Origin: Massilia sp. ST3
GTDB lineage: Bacteria > Pseudomonadota > Gammaproteobacteria > Burkholderiales > Burkholderiaceae_D
DNA length: 64,000 bases
Reading direction: 5' to 3'
NCBI RefSeq assembly: GCF_018119405.1
Contig: NZ_JAGPWC010000024.1
Location: 1-64,000, forward strand
The stretch's first letter is position 1, and each line of letters opens with the position of its first letter. A program made the position numbers and the translations under genes. Positions 8,230 to 21,835 of this stretch are shown piece by piece. Below the pieces are notes generated by a model, which saw nothing but the letters and a program-made list of their open reading frames with translations, made no database searches and was not told the origin of the DNA.

Positions 8230-9383
8230 CGGGCGGCAGGCCCCCGGAAAGGCGTGCGCTCGTTCAGCTCATCCAGGTAGTCGTCAACGCCGCCTGCCTC
8301 GCGCTCCAGGAAGCGCTGCACCGCATCCGCAAAGGACGGATGCGCCAGCCAGTGCGCCGACCAGGTCTTGACCGGCAAAAATCCGCGCGCCATCTTGTGC
8401 TCGCCCTGGGCGCCGCCCTCGAACACGGCGATCTTCTGCTCGATGCAGAACTCCAGCGGCTGGTAGTAGGACGCCTCGAAGTGCAGGCAGGGCACGTGCT
8501 CCAGTTCCCCCCAATAGCGTCCGTACAGTGTCGTCTCGTCATGGATCACCAGCGAGGCCGCCACCGGCTGCCCCGCGCGCTCCGCGATCACCAGCAGGAT
8601 ATTGTCCGGCATGGCGGCGCCGATGCGGCGGAAGAAATCCAGGTTCAGGTAGGGCGTCGAGAAATGCGCCCGGTAGGTGTTGCGGTAGCAGCGGTTGAAC
8701 AGGACCCAGTCCGCATCCACGGCCTCGCGCCCGCGCACCCGGCGCAGGCTCACCCCCGCTTCACGCACCTTGCGCCGCTCGGCGCGGATATTCTTGCGCT
8801 TCTTGTGCTCGAGCGTGGCCAGGAAGTCCTCGAAGCTCGCGTAGCCACCGTTCAGCCAGTGGAACTGCACCCCGCTGCGCAGCATGAAGCCGGCCGCCTC
8901 CAGCTGGCGCGCCTGGTCTTCTGGCGGGAACAGGACGTGGGTCGAGGACACCTCGCTCGCGCCCTGGGTGGCCTTGAGCACCTCGACCAGGGCCGCGCGG
9001 GCGCGGGCGTCGCGCGCCAGCAGGCGCGGGCCGCTGACCGGCGTGAACGGGATCGCGCTCAGGAGCTTGGGGTAGTAGTCCAGTCCATGGCGCTGATACG
9101 CCTCGGCCCAGGCCCAGTCGAACACGTATTCGCCGTAGGAGTGGCCTTTGACGTACAGGGGCAGGGCGGCCGCCAGTGCATCCCCCTCGTAGAGCGCGAT
9201 GTACTGGGGCTGCCAGCCGGTCTCGGGCGAGGCGCTGCCCGACTCGTGCAGGGCATGCAGGAAGGCGTAGGACAGGAAGGGCGTGGCCCCGTCCTGGGCT
9301 TGCACCAGCGCGTCCCAGGACGCCTGGCCTATCTCGGAAAGAGAAGAAACGATATGCGTGCGATAATTCAAAGTGCTTCCCAA
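8226..9383 (-). CDS. GNAT/FemAB-like acyltransferase (DUF482 / PF04339 type)
   Basis: The 385-residue product resembles the peptidoglycan biosynthesis/recognition (DUF482) family in the GNAT/FemAB superfamily. Recognisable stretches are YGEYVFDWAWAEAY (about 84-97) and FEASYYQPLEFCIEQ (about 305-319) and, near the C-terminus, GAQGEHKMARGFLPV. It would act in the cytoplasm; the acceptor is unknown. The frame opens with a TTG (9383), and a second TTG at 9371 has GGGAAG just upstream, so the start is uncertain by four residues. The stop codon lies inside a REP-like repeat. The gene is divergent from nadE, with 90 bp between them. Confidence 0.85.
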   Translation of the reverse strand: MGSTLNYRTHIVSSLSEIGQASWDALVQAQDGATPFLSYAFLHALHESGSASPETGWQPQYIALYEGDALAAALPLYVKGHSYGEYVFDWAWAEAYQRHGLDYYPKLLSAIPFTPVSGPRLLARDARARAALVEVLKATQGASEVSSTHVLFPPEDQARQLEAAGFMLRSGVQFHWLNGGYASFEDFLATLEHKKRKNIRAERRKVREAGVSLRRVRGREAVDADWVLFNRCYRNTYRAHFSTPYLNLDFFRRIGAAMPDNILLVIAERAGQPVAASLVIHDETTLYGRYWGELEHVPCLHFEASYYQPLEFCIEQKIAVFEGGAQGEHKMARGFLPVKTWSAHWLAHPSFADAVQRFLEREAGGVDDYLDELNERTPFRGPAAR

Positions 9384-9406
9384 AATGACATCGATTGACA
9401 GAAGAA

Positions 9407-9437
9407 GTGAGCGGCCTGCTCACCGGAGCGACTCCGG
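9407..9437 (+). promoter_or_regulatory. Double hairpin in the nadE leader
   Basis: Two abutting perfect hairpins lie 37 nt before nadE: GTGAGC/GCTCAC (9407-9423, 5-nt loop) and CCGGAG/CTCCGG (9423-9437, 3-nt loop). They could shape translation of nadE or end transcription. I see no match to the known NAD-responsive riboswitch classes, so a sensing role is only a possibility. Confidence 0.35.
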
Positions 9438-9473
9438 TCATCCCGCGCTCGTTGCAATGCGAAAGACTCGCCC

Positions 9474-11885
<2,412 letters not shown>

Positions 11886-11900
11886 GCACGCAAACTTGAA

Positions 11901-11918
11901 CCCCCGCCTTCGCGGGGG
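11901..11918 (+). terminator. GC hairpin after glnB
   Basis: CCCCCGC and GCGGGGG pair over a 4-nt loop, 15 nt after the glnB stop. There is no T-run. The sequence resembles a common Burkholderiales dispersed repeat, so it may be a repeat serving as a terminator. Confidence 0.5.
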
Positions 11919-11939
11919 TGACGCAGCAGCGGCGCGCAA

Positions 11940-11974
11940 TGTAGGGTTGGCGGCTCCGCCGCCGACGCGTTCAA
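11940..11974 (+). repeat. REP-like palindromic repeat (subfamily 1)
   Basis: GTAGGGTTGGCGGC, a 3-nt CTCC-type loop, then GCCGCCGACGCGTTCAA. It is nearly identical to the copies at 8119, 19336 and 24008. It lies between the converging ends of glnB and the channel gene. Confidence 0.85.
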
Positions 11975-11985
11975 CGCACGCCTGC

Positions 11986-12591
11986 TTAACGCCCCATCCG
12001 CATATCGAACCGCCAGCTCAGCAACCTCAACCCGCTGATGAACAAGGCGCTCGACCACAGCGCAAAATCATGCGGCGCATCGTACTTGCGCATCAGGAGG
12101 AAGAGCCAGTTGCCCAGGAAGGCGCAGATCGCATACGGCTTCCCGTCCCGGAACACCATCGGCACCTCGTTGCACACGATATCCCGCAGCACCCCGCCGA
12201 AGATCCCCGTGATCACTCCCATCATCGAGGCGATGAAGATCGGCATGCCCGCGTCCAGCGCCGCCGACACCCCCGCGATCGAGAACAGTCCCAATCCCAC
12301 CGCGTCGGCGATGACGATCAGGCGTTCCGACACGATCTGGCGCAGGGTGCGAATCAGCGGCGATGCCACCAGGGCCAGCACGAAGATCAGGATCGCGTAT
12401 TCCTGGTGCGTTACCCAGAACAGGGGCCGCTTGTCGAGCAGGATGTCGCGCAGGGTGCCGCCGCCGAACGCGGTGATGAAAGCGACCGTAAACACGCCGA
12501 CCAGATCCATGCGCTTGCGCCTGGCTTCGATGAAGCCCGAGAAGGCGCCGACCAGGATCGCCATGATTTCGATGAACTTGATGAGGGTCAT
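11986..12591 (-). CDS. Trimeric intracellular cation (TRIC/UPF0126) channel family protein
   Basis: The 201-residue membrane protein has six to seven predicted helices in two repeated halves, as in prokaryotic TRIC potassium channels (UPF0126, YicG-like). The duplicated signature is clear: AFGGGTLRDILL at about residues 42-53 and GIFGGVLRDIV at about 128-138, whose glycines form the kinked pore helices in known TRIC structures. It is flanked by a REP-like repeat on its 3' side and by a 62-bp gap to the phytochrome gene. The channel family is clear; its physiological role in bacteria is not established. Confidence 0.88.
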   Translation of the reverse strand: MTLIKFIEIMAILVGAFSGFIEARRKRMDLVGVFTVAFITAFGGGTLRDILLDKRPLFWVTHQEYAILIFVLALVASPLIRTLRQIVSERLIVIADAVGLGLFSIAGVSAALDAGMPIFIASMMGVITGIFGGVLRDIVCNEVPMVFRDGKPYAICAFLGNWLFLLMRKYDAPHDFALWSSALFISGLRLLSWRFDMRMGR

Positions 12592-12653
12592 GCAGGTGCG
12601 GGTAGCAGGGGACCTTGCTAGACTACCACGCGACTTGGCATTTCGGTAAGCCT

Positions 12654-14813
12654 CTAGGACGCCAGCGGCAGCCGCACCGCGAACACCACCCGCCCGTCCT
12701 CGTAACGGTAGGTGATCTCGCCCCGATGCTCCTGCACGATCTGCTGGGCGATGTGCAAGCCCAGGCCCAGGCCCGTGCGGTTGCGCGGATTGTTCAGCGA
12801 GGCATGCTTGTACGGGTTGAACAGGTTGGCCACGATGTCCGCCGGGATCGGCGCCGCATGGTTCGACACCTCCAGCACCGCCATGCCGTCCTGGCGGAAC
12901 AGGCAGGCGCGGATCGGCTGCCCCGGCTCGCCATGGTGGCGCGCATTGCTCAGCAGGTTGGACAGCACCTGGCCGAGACGGCCCTTGTCGGCGTCCACCA
13001 GCGCGCTTTCATCGCACGCGAGCTCGAACACGATGGCCGGATAGGCAAGGCGCGCCTCGTCGATCAGGTCCTTCACCAGGTCGGACAGGTCGATGCGCTC
13101 GGGCGCCATGCCGAGGGCCATGCCGCGGTCGAGGCGGCTCATGTCGAGCACCTGGCCGATCATGCGCTGCATGCGGCTGGTCGAGGACTGGATGCGCTTG
13201 CCCAGGCCCTGCTGGTTGTTCCCGCGTTCCAGGACCATGCCCGCCATGTTGATCGAGTGGAGCGGGTCGCGCAGGTCGTGGCCGAGCATGGCCAGCAGCT
13301 GGGCGCGGGTGGCCTCGTGCTGGGCACGGCGCGACGCGGTCGCGCGCATCAGTTCGGCCAGGGTCAGGCGGGCGTTCGACAGCACGGCCGCTTCCCAGGG
13401 ATGGGCCTTGCCGCGCACCGTCTCGTACCAGGCGTCGAAGGAGCCGCGCGGGGTCAGGCGGGTGCCCAGCGGACCGACCTGCTCGGTCTTTTCCGGACGG
13501 CCGCCCCAGGCCACCTGTTCGATTTCTTCCACGCGCAGCAGCACGCACCAGCCCTGGGACGCGGGATCATAGGGCAGGGCGAGCATGCCCACCCACTTGC
13601 CCAGGCGTGCGTGCAGCTCGGGCGGCCAATCGGCCAGCGATTCGCGCGTGACCAGGTCGTGCGGCTCCGCCGGCAGCGAGGCCACCACGGCCTCGGCCAG
13701 CCCGGGCGGCAGCGCGCCGTGGGTGACGATGCGGCCGTCCAGGCAAGCCACCATGGCTTGCGCATTCGAGGATCCGATCAGCTCCTCCGCGTGCCGCGCC
13801 AGGATATCGAGCGGGTCCTCGTCCAGCAGCAGGGCCTCGACCAAGCGGGTGCGCATGGTGGCCGCCTGCTCCACCAGCTCCGCGTCGCGGCGCGCCTCGA
13901 GGCTGTGGATGGTCGAGGCGATCACCTGGGCCAGCACGTCGGCCGCCATGCGGATCGCGTAGGGCACCAGCTTGCGCGACATGTGGTGGCAGGCGATCAG
14001 TCCCCACAGGCGGCCGTTGATGACGATCGACACGCTCATCGACGCGCCGACCCCCATGTTCTTCAGGTATTCGATGTGGACCGGCGACACGCTGCGCAGT
14101 ACCGCGAAGCTCAGGTCGAGCGGTTCGGCGCCCGGTTCGCCCAGCAGCGGCACGGCGTTGTAGTCGACGTCGGCAATCATGCGCAGGGTGTTGAGCATGT
14201 ACAGGCGGCGCGCCTGGGCCGGGATGTCGGATGCCGGATAGCGCTGGTGCAGGTAGGGCGTCAGGTCCTCGCGGCGCGCTTCGGCGACCACGTCGCCGCT
14301 GTCGTCGGGGCGGAAGCGGTAGGCCATCACGCGGTCGAAGCCGGTGAACTCGCGCACCTGGCGCACCGCCGCGTCCAGCAGGCCTTCGATGGATTTCTGG
14401 CGGCGCAGGCGGTCGATCGAACCGTGCGCCTTGACGGCAAACAGCACCACTTCCTCGGCCGGCGTCTCGCGCGCCTCGAACTCGGCCACGATGCGGCCGT
14501 TCGCGCAATGCACCACGCAGTCGTAGTCGGCGTCATTGATGACCAGCGAGGACACCGCCGGCGCGCTCTCGTCGTCGCGCGGCGCCATGCTCAGCGCGAT
14601 CAGTTCATGCGCGGCCTCGGGTAGCGGCAGGGCGTCGAAGGCTGCGCCGAGCAGGGGTTCGATGCCGAGCAGAGCAGGCGCATTCGCGCTCCAGCCTTCC
14701 AGCGTGCCGTCGCGCCGGAAGAACAGCAGCGCTCCGTGCGGCTGGATCGAACCTGGCAGGTGGATCGGCTCGTCCGCGCAGGACTGCAGGTCGACCTGTC
14801 GCCCGTGCGCCAT
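12654..14813 (-). CDS. Bacteriophytochrome sensor histidine kinase
   Basis: A red/far-red light sensor kinase of 719 residues. Domain order is PAS_2 (about 10-115), GAF (about 140-300), PHY (about 315-490), HisKA (His512 in LGHDLRDPLH) and HATPase (about 610-719, with the GLGLGL box near 690). Cys12, in the motif SCADEPIHLPGSIQPHG, is at the place where bacterial phytochromes bind biliverdin. I chose the ATG at 14813 because it puts this cysteine near the N-terminus, as the family requires; the frame stays open to 14981. No response regulator or heme oxygenase gene is adjacent, so the partner and the pigment source must be elsewhere. Confidence 0.92.
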   Translation of the reverse strand: MAHGRQVDLQSCADEPIHLPGSIQPHGALLFFRRDGTLEGWSANAPALLGIEPLLGAAFDALPLPEAAHELIALSMAPRDDESAPAVSSLVINDADYDCVVHCANGRIVAEFEARETPAEEVVLFAVKAHGSIDRLRRQKSIEGLLDAAVRQVREFTGFDRVMAYRFRPDDSGDVVAEARREDLTPYLHQRYPASDIPAQARRLYMLNTLRMIADVDYNAVPLLGEPGAEPLDLSFAVLRSVSPVHIEYLKNMGVGASMSVSIVINGRLWGLIACHHMSRKLVPYAIRMAADVLAQVIASTIHSLEARRDAELVEQAATMRTRLVEALLLDEDPLDILARHAEELIGSSNAQAMVACLDGRIVTHGALPPGLAEAVVASLPAEPHDLVTRESLADWPPELHARLGKWVGMLALPYDPASQGWCVLLRVEEIEQVAWGGRPEKTEQVGPLGTRLTPRGSFDAWYETVRGKAHPWEAAVLSNARLTLAELMRATASRRAQHEATRAQLLAMLGHDLRDPLHSINMAGMVLERGNNQQGLGKRIQSSTSRMQRMIGQVLDMSRLDRGMALGMAPERIDLSDLVKDLIDEARLAYPAIVFELACDESALVDADKGRLGQVLSNLLSNARHHGEPGQPIRACLFRQDGMAVLEVSNHAAPIPADIVANLFNPYKHASLNNPRNRTGLGLGLHIAQQIVQEHRGEITYRYEDGRVVFAVRLPLAS

Positions 14814-14994
14814 CTGAACTGCTTGCCTTGCCTTCAATCGAGGTCCTTTCGCGGATGGAGGGGCACGTGCAGGTGCAGATGCACGGGGTCGTGCGCATTC
14901 TACCGCTTGCGGCGCATGGCAGGCACGAATTGCAACATTGTAAATGAAATGTGTTACATGAAAGACACGCCGCCGTGTCATAAAAGGCGTGGAT

Positions 14995-15663
14995 TCAATC
15001 TTCGAGAGCGGAACGGAGAAGGACGATCAGGGCGCCATGGCCGCCGTCGGCGCGGCCGGCCACGCAGAAGGCCACGACCTCGCTTTTCTGCACCAGCCAG
15101 CTGTGCACGATCCCGCGCAGGACCGGTTCGCCCTTGGGCGAGCCATAGCCGATCCCGTGGATGACGCGCACGCAGCGCACGCCGCGCTTGTTGGCGCGGT
15201 GGAGGAAATCGGTGAGCGCGTCGCGCGCGCCGTCGCGGTTCAGGCCGTGCAGGTCGAGCTCGTCCTGCACCGGCCAGTGGCGCTTGCGCAGCTTGCGCAC
15301 CACGTCGGGGCCGACCCCGTCCTGGGCGTAGCTGAGGGTAGGGTCCTCGTCCAGCAGGCCCTCCACGTCGAACTGGTCGGACAGCGATTCGCGCAGCACG
15401 GCGGCGGTTTCCTCCTCGGGACTGAGGGGCCTGGCGGGCGCCGCCACCTTGTTCGGCGCCACATACACCGGGCGGTGCACATAGCGGTTCGATTCCGGCA
15501 GCTTCTTGACGTCCTGCACCGCGCTGCGGAACTCCACGGCGCGTTCGCGCGCGATGCGCTCCTGCTTCTCGCGCTCGGCCTTCTCGATGGCGCGCAGGCG
15601 CTCGTCTTCCTTGAGCTTGTCGCGCAAGCCCTTCAGTTCGGAAAATTCCTTCATGCCCGCCAT
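14995..15663 (-). CDS. Smr-domain protein (MutS2 C-terminal-type nuclease domain)
   Basis: A 222-residue protein with a charged, helical N-terminal part (about 1-60, probably coiled coil) and a C-terminal Smr domain (about 135-215). The Smr motifs are intact: LDLHGLN near residues 137-143, and HGIGYGSP near 169-176. Smr domains act as DNA or RNA endonucleases; in bacteria, stand-alone forms have been linked to rescue of collided ribosomes. It lies 18 nt after trxB on the same strand and is probably cotranscribed with it. GGAG stands 7 nt before the ATG at 15663. Confidence 0.9.
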   Translation of the reverse strand: MAGMKEFSELKGLRDKLKEDERLRAIEKAEREKQERIARERAVEFRSAVQDVKKLPESNRYVHRPVYVAPNKVAAPARPLSPEEETAAVLRESLSDQFDVEGLLDEDPTLSYAQDGVGPDVVRKLRKRHWPVQDELDLHGLNRDGARDALTDFLHRANKRGVRCVRVIHGIGYGSPKGEPVLRGIVHSWLVQKSEVVAFCVAGRADGGHGALIVLLRSALED

Positions 15664-15681
15664 CGTGCTACTCCGTCAATA

Positions 15682-16719
<1,038 letters not shown>

Positions 16720-16823
16720 TTATAGACGATGATGCACACAAGCATGAATCGTGGTCCAACGCGGCCATATATCCTTTAAAATGGGGGGATCGTCCTTACG
16801 AACTCTCTAGCAGCACCCCCAGC

Positions 16824-19325
16824 ATGAGCAAGAATTCTCCAGCAGCCACCTCAGGTTACACCCGCACCCAGGGAGCCGCCCGCCAGCCGCTGCCAGGCCG
16901 CCTTTCGCGCCTGCTGCACGAGGCGCGCTGGATCGCCGGCGCCGTCGCCTTCCTGTATTTCGTGCTCATTTTGTTAAGTTACAACAAGGCCGACCCGGGC
17001 TGGTCGCACGCCAACGTCGTCCCCAGGATCGCCAACCTGGGCGGCCGCGCCGGCGCCTGGCTGTCCGATTTGTTGCTGTTTATCTTCGGTTTCTCGGCCT
17101 GGTGGTGGGGCGTGATCTTCCTGCGCCAGGTCTGGCGCGGCTGGCGCCGTCTCACCGACAAGCTCGGCGCCACCGCCGGCGAGCCGGAACACCATGGCGA
17201 GATGTACGTCCGCTGGATCGGCTTCGGCCTGATGTTCGCCGGCAGCCTGGGCCTGGAATACCTGCGCATGTGGTCCTGGCACGTGGAACTGCCGCGCGCC
17301 CCGGGCGGCGTGCTGGGCCAGCTGATCGGCCACGCGGCCCACGTCACTTTCGGCTTCACCGGCGCCACCTTGCTCCTGCTGCTGCTGTTCGGCCTGGGCT
17401 TCTCGCTGTTCTTCCAGGTGTCCTGGCTGGCCGTGGCCGAGCGCATCGGCGAGACCGTCGAACGCGCCGTGGACTGGTTCCGCCTGCGCTACGAAGACCA
17501 CGAAGACCGCAAGCAGGGCGAGGCCGCGGCCGTCAAGCGCGACGAGGTGGTCGTGCACGAACGCGCGAAGTTCACCGAAAAGCATTCGAACGCCCCGATC
17601 GCCGTGGTCAAGGCCGAGCCGAGCTTCGATTCGCTGCCGCCGCCGGCACCTGCCGCGCCGTCCGTATCCGCGCCGGTGTCTGCGCAAATGCCCGTTGCTG
17701 CACCGGCTGCAGCGCCGCTGCCGAGCGCCCAGGCCGCCGCCCCGAGCATCAAGATCGAGCCGCAGATGGTCAATGTGCCGAAGTCCGAGCGCGCCCAGAA
17801 GGAAATGCAGACGCCGCTGTTCCACGAGCTGGACGGCGACTCGCCGCTGCCGCCGCTGGCGCTGCTGGACGAAGCGCCGCCGGCCCAGGAAACCGTGGCC
17901 GTCGAGACCCTGGAATTCACCAGCCGCCTGATCGAAAAGAAGCTGTCCGACTTCGGCGTCGAAGCCAAGGTCGTGGCCGCCTATCCGGGGCCGGTCGTCA
18001 CCCGCTACGAGATCGAGCCGGCCACCGGCGTCAAGGGCAGCCAGATCGTCAACCTGGCGCGCGACCTGGCGCGTTCGCTGTCGCTGACCTCGATCCGCGT
18101 GGTCGAGACCATCCCCGGCAAGAACTACATGGCGCTCGAGCTGCCGAACCCCAAGCGCCAGATCGTGCGCCTCTCCGAGATCGTCGGCTCCAAGGTGTAT
18201 GGCGACAGCGCCTCCGCGCTGACCGTCGCGCTGGGCAAGGACATTGCCGGCAAGCCGGTCTGCGCCGACCTGGCCAAGATGCCCCACCTGCTGGTGGCCG
18301 GCACCACCGGCTCGGGTAAGTCGGTCGGCATCAACGCCACCATCCTGTCCTTGCTGTACAAGTCCGACCCGGCGGACGTGCGCCTGATCCTGATCGACCC
18401 GAAGATGCTGGAAATGTCGGTCTATGAAGGCATTCCGCACCTGCTGGCGCCGGTCGTGACCGACATGCGCCAGGCCGGCCACGCCCTGAACTGGGCCGTG
18501 AACGAGATGGAGCGCCGCTACAAGCTGATGTCCAAGCTGGGCGTGCGCAACCTGGCCGGCTACAACGGCAAGATCGTGGAAGCGGCCAAGCGCGAGGAGC
18601 ACATCCCGAATCCGTTCTCGATCATGCCGGACAACCCGGAGCCGCTGGAGAAGCTGCCGACCATCGTCATCATCATCGACGAATTGGCCGACCTGATGAT
18701 GGTCGTCGGCAAGAAGGTGGAAGAGCTGATCGCCCGTATCGCCCAGAAGGCGCGCGCGGCCGGCATCCACCTCATCCTTGCTACCCAGCGTCCCTCGGTC
18801 GACGTGATTACCGGCCTGATCAAGGCGAACATCCCGACCCGTATCGCCTTCCAGGTCTCGAGCAAGATCGACTCGCGCACCATTCTCGACCAGATGGGCG
18901 CGGAAACCCTGCTGGGCATGGGCGACATGCTCTACATGCCGCCGGGCACCGGCTTGCCGATCCGCGTCCACGGCGCCTTCGTGTCGGACGACGAAGTGCA
19001 TCGAGTTGTAAAACATCTTCAGTCGCTGGGCGAACCGAACTACATTGAGGGCATTCTCGAAGGCGGGACGCTGGAAGAAGGTGGCGGCGCCGACGGGGCG
19101 CCGGCGGGCGAGGGCGGCGGCGAGTCGGACGCCATGTACGACCAGGCTGTGCAGGTCGTGCTCAAGAACCGCCGCGCCTCGATCTCGCTGGTGCAGCGCC
19201 ACCTGCGCATCGGCTACAACCGCGCCGCGCGCCTGCTCGAGCAGATGGAGCAAAGCGGCGTGGTCTCGCCGATGCAGTCGAACGGCAACCGCGACATCCT
19301 GGTGCCCGCCACCAGCGCCGAATAA
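16824..19325 (+). CDS. ftsK: DNA translocase FtsK
   Basis: This septal DNA pump of 833 residues clears and aligns chromosome ends during division and activates XerCD recombination at dif. The N-terminal part has four membrane helices (about residues 30-200). A short Pro/Ala-rich linker (about 265-340) follows, then the alpha/beta motor with the Walker A box GTTGSGKS at about residue 493 and the Walker B box [12 protein letters not shown] near 615. The C-terminal winged-helix gamma domain (from about 770) reads KOPS sequences. The length is that of short FtsK forms with a modest linker. It is divergent from trxB. Confidence 0.97.
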   Translation: MSKNSPAATSGYTRTQGAARQPLPGRLSRLLHEARWIAGAVAFLYFVLILLSYNKADPGWSHANVVPRIANLGGRAGAWLSDLLLFIFGFSAWWWGVIFLRQVWRGWRRLTDKLGATAGEPEHHGEMYVRWIGFGLMFAGSLGLEYLRMWSWHVELPRAPGGVLGQLIGHAAHVTFGFTGATLLLLLLFGLGFSLFFQVSWLAVAERIGETVERAVDWFRLRYEDHEDRKQGEAAAVKRDEVVVHERAKFTEKHSNAPIAVVKAEPSFDSLPPPAPAAPSVSAPVSAQMPVAAPAAAPLPSAQAAAPSIKIEPQMVNVPKSERAQKEMQTPLFHELDGDSPLPPLALLDEAPPAQETVAVETLEFTSRLIEKKLSDFGVEAKVVAAYPGPVVTRYEIEPATGVKGSQIVNLARDLARSLSLTSIRVVETIPGKNYMALELPNPKRQIVRLSEIVGSKVYGDSASALTVALGKDIAGKPVCADLAKMPHLLVAGTTGSGKSVGINATILSLLYKSDPADVRLILIDPKMLEMSVYEGIPHLLAPVVTDMRQAGHALNWAVNEMERRYKLMSKLGVRNLAGYNGKIVEAAKREEHIPNPFSIMPDNPEPLEKLPTIVIIIDELADLMMVVGKKVEELIARIAQKARAAGIHLILATQRPSVDVITGLIKANIPTRIAFQVSSKIDSRTILDQMGAETLLGMGDMLYMPPGTGLPIRVHGAFVSDDEVHRVVKHLQSLGEPNYIEGILEGGTLEEGGGADGAPAGEGGGESDAMYDQAVQVVLKNRRASISLVQRHLRIGYNRAARLLEQMEQSGVVSPMQSNGNRDILVPATSAE

Positions 19326-19335
19326 TCCCGCTAAC

Positions 19336-19370
19336 CGTAGGGTTGGCGGCTACGCCGCCGACGCGTTCAA
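19336..19370 (+). repeat. REP-like palindromic repeat between ftsK and lolA (subfamily 1)
   Basis: The element starts 11 nt after the ftsK stop and is followed by the same CGCACG tail as the copy at 11940. As an mRNA hairpin it could dampen readthrough from ftsK into lolA, 34 nt downstream. Confidence 0.85.
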
Positions 19371-19403
19371 CGCACGTCGGCGGACCCAACAAGAGGAATG
19401 CCG

Positions 19404-20039
19404 ATGAAATTCACGCGTCAACGTATCGCACTCTGCATCGCAGCAGCCACCCTGGCCATCTCCGGCGCCGCCCAGGCCAGCGCCCTGGACCAGCTGAAAG
19501 CCTTCGCCTCCGGCACCAAGGCCGCCAGGGGCGAGTTCACCCAGCAGCAGCAAGGCAAGGCCAAGAACGGCAAGGCCGCGCCCGTCTCGAGCGGCAGCTT
19601 CGTATTCGCCCGTCCCGGCAAGTTCATCTGGACCTACCAGAAGCCCTACGAACAGGTGCTGCAGGCCGACGGCGACCAGCTCTACATCTACGACAAGGAC
19701 CTGAACCAGGTCACGGTCAGGAAGCTGGGCAATGCGCTCGGTTCCTCGCCGGCCGCGATCCTGTTCGGCAGTAACAACCTGGAGCAGAACTTCACCCTGT
19801 CCGAAGCGGGCGAACGCGACGGCGCGGAATGGCTGACCGCGGTGCCCAAGTCGAAGGACACCAGCTTCGAGCAGATCGGCATCGGCCTGAAGGGCGGCGT
19901 GCCGGTGGCGATGGAGCTGAAGGATGCCTTCGGCCAGACCTCGGTGCTCAAGTTCACCAGCTTCCAGCGCAACCCGCAGCTGGGGGCGCAGCAGTTCAAG
20001 TTCGATATTCCGCAGGGGGCGGATGTCGTGAAGCAGTAA
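19404..20039 (+). CDS. lolA: Outer-membrane lipoprotein carrier protein LolA
   Basis: This 211-residue periplasmic chaperone takes lipoproteins from the LolCDE transporter to LolB at the outer membrane. A Sec signal peptide occupies residues 1-25 with likely cleavage after AQA. The mature part has the conserved EFTQQQ motif near residue 45 and the [13 protein letters not shown] segment, both typical of LolA. The ATG at 19404 was chosen over 19398 because AAGAGG (19391-19396) is 7 nt away from it. It sits between ftsK and rarA, the usual order. Confidence 0.95.
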   Translation: MKFTRQRIALCIAAATLAISGAAQASALDQLKAFASGTKAARGEFTQQQQGKAKNGKAAPVSSGSFVFARPGKFIWTYQKPYEQVLQADGDQLYIYDKDLNQVTVRKLGNALGSSPAAILFGSNNLEQNFTLSEAGERDGAEWLTAVPKSKDTSFEQIGIGLKGGVPVAMELKDAFGQTSVLKFTSFQRNPQLGAQQFKFDIPQGADVVKQ

Positions 20040-20068
20040 AGCACGCCAGCAGTATTGTCTACCTCGGC

Positions 20069-20174
20069 ACGTCGTTCCGGCGAAGGCCGGAACCCAAGTT
20101 TTACGCACTCCACGAGCGTTAAGTGCCAGTGGCTGCGCATGCGAGCTTGGATTCCGGCCTTCGCCGGAATGACG
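20069..20174. repeat. Inverted pair of palindromic repeats (CCGGCGAAGGCCGG type)
   Basis: The left element (20069-20097) reads GTTCCGGCGAAGGCCGGAAC and then CCAAG; the right element (20146-20174) is its near reverse complement, from CTTGGATTCCGGCC onwards. This repeat type is widespread in betaproteobacteria. The pair may act as a two-hairpin terminator for lolA. The rest of 20040-20315 shows nothing else I can name. Confidence 0.75.
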
Positions 20175-20315
20175 TTTGGAGGAGGTGTGGGTGGATACAT
20201 GCCGCGATTCCTGCCCTGCAGCCAGGCACCCCCATGCGCTACACTACGCGCGTCCCACACCATTCGACAACAATGACCCAGACGCCCGTATCGCTGGTCC
20301 GCGCAGGAGGCCGCC

Positions 20316-21632
20316 ATGGATGACCTTTTCAAGACCGAACCCTCGCCGCCCCTGGCCGAAGCCCTGCGTCCGCGCACCATCGGCGAAGTCATCGGCCAAA
20401 GCCACCTGCTGGGCGAAGGCAAGCCGCTCAACCTGGTGTTCAAGTCGGGCAAGCCGCACTCGATGATCCTGTGGGGCCCGCCCGGCGTCGGCAAGACCAC
20501 GCTGGCGCGCCTGACCGCGTATGCATTCGACTGCGAATTCATCGCGCTCTCGGCCGTACTCTCGGGCGTGAAGGACATCCGCGCGGCCGTCGAGCAGGCC
20601 GAGCACTACCTCCAGCAGGGCAAGCACACCATCCTGTTCATCGACGAGATCCACCGCTTCAACAAGTCGCAGCAGGACGCCTTGCTGCCCTTCGTCGAAT
20701 CGGGCCTGGTGACCCTGATCGGCGCCACCACCGAGAACCCGTCCTTCGAGGTCAACTCGGCGCTGCTCTCGCGCTCCCAGGTGTACGTGCTCAAGGCCCT
20801 GAGCGACGACGAGATGCGCCAGCTGCTCAAGCGCGCCCAGGAGCGGGTGCTGCAGCACCTGAGCTTCGACGAGGTCGCGGTCGACACCCTGGTCGGCTAT
20901 GCGGATGGCGACGCGCGCCGCTTCCTCAACCTGCTCGAGCAGACCAAGACCTCGGCCGACACGGCCGGCGTCATCCGCATCACGCGCGAGTTCGTCGAAA
21001 ACGCGCTGACCCTCAACGCGCGCCGCTTCGACAAGGGCGGCGACAATTTCTACGACCAGATCTCGGCCCTGCACAAGTCGGTGCGCGGCTCGCATCCGGA
21101 CGCGGCCTTGTACTGGCTGTGCCGCATGCTCGACGGCGGCGCCGATCCCAAGTACCTGTCGCGCCGTATCGTGCGCATGGCCTGGGAAGACATCGGCATC
21201 GCCGACCCGCGCGCGATCCAGCTGGCCAACGACGCCGCCACCACCTTCGAGCGGCTCGGCTCGCCGGAAGGCGAGCTGGCGCTGGGCCAGGCGGTGATCT
21301 ACCTGGCGATGGCGGCCAAGAGCAATGCCGGCTACAACGCCTTCAACGCGGCCATGGCTTTTGTCCGCAAGGACAAGTCGCGCGAGGTGCCGGTCCACCT
21401 GCGCAATGCGCCGACCAAGCTGATGAAGGAACTCGGCTACGGCCACGAATACCGTTACGCGCACGACGAGCCGCATGCGTATGCGGCGGGCGAAACCTAC
21501 CTGCCGGACGGGATGCCGGAACCCGGCTGGTACGCGCCGGTGCCGCGCGGTCTGGAAGCGAAGATCGGCGAAAAACTGGCCTGGCTGCGCAGCCTGGACG
21601 ACGCGGCGCGCCCGGACGAAGAGGGCGCCTAG
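20316..21632 (+). CDS. rarA: Replication-associated recombination protein RarA (MgsA), AAA+ ATPase
   Basis: A 438-residue clamp-loader-like ATPase that acts at stalled replication forks. The Walker A box GPPGVGKTT is at residues 54-62 and the Walker B box LFIDEIHRF near residue 110. A sensor region ([10 protein letters not shown]) follows, and the C-terminal tetramerisation domain contains the conserved WEDIG motif (about 290). It is coding up to the standard length for the family. It is probably transcribed from its own promoter, because a repeat pair separates it from lolA. Confidence 0.96.
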   Translation: MDDLFKTEPSPPLAEALRPRTIGEVIGQSHLLGEGKPLNLVFKSGKPHSMILWGPPGVGKTTLARLTAYAFDCEFIALSAVLSGVKDIRAAVEQAEHYLQQGKHTILFIDEIHRFNKSQQDALLPFVESGLVTLIGATTENPSFEVNSALLSRSQVYVLKALSDDEMRQLLKRAQERVLQHLSFDEVAVDTLVGYADGDARRFLNLLEQTKTSADTAGVIRITREFVENALTLNARRFDKGGDNFYDQISALHKSVRGSHPDAALYWLCRMLDGGADPKYLSRRIVRMAWEDIGIADPRAIQLANDAATTFERLGSPEGELALGQAVIYLAMAAKSNAGYNAFNAAMAFVRKDKSREVPVHLRNAPTKLMKELGYGHEYRYAHDEPHAYAAGETYLPDGMPEPGWYAPVPRGLEAKIGEKLAWLRSLDDAARPDEEGA

Positions 21633-21835
21633 AGGGGACTGGAGCGCGCCCTTGAGCTCTTCTGCGCGCTACCGCGCCCATCATGCAGACATCGCGCAAT
21701 CGGAACACGCTCCGTCCGCGCAATCCGCATTCTGCACCATCTTTTTTACGCTTCATCGCAAGTCGATGGTGTCTTCACGGGTCGATCGGTAAAGTTCAAC
21801 CATACCGAATCACTTTTGACCTGAAGGAGAACACC

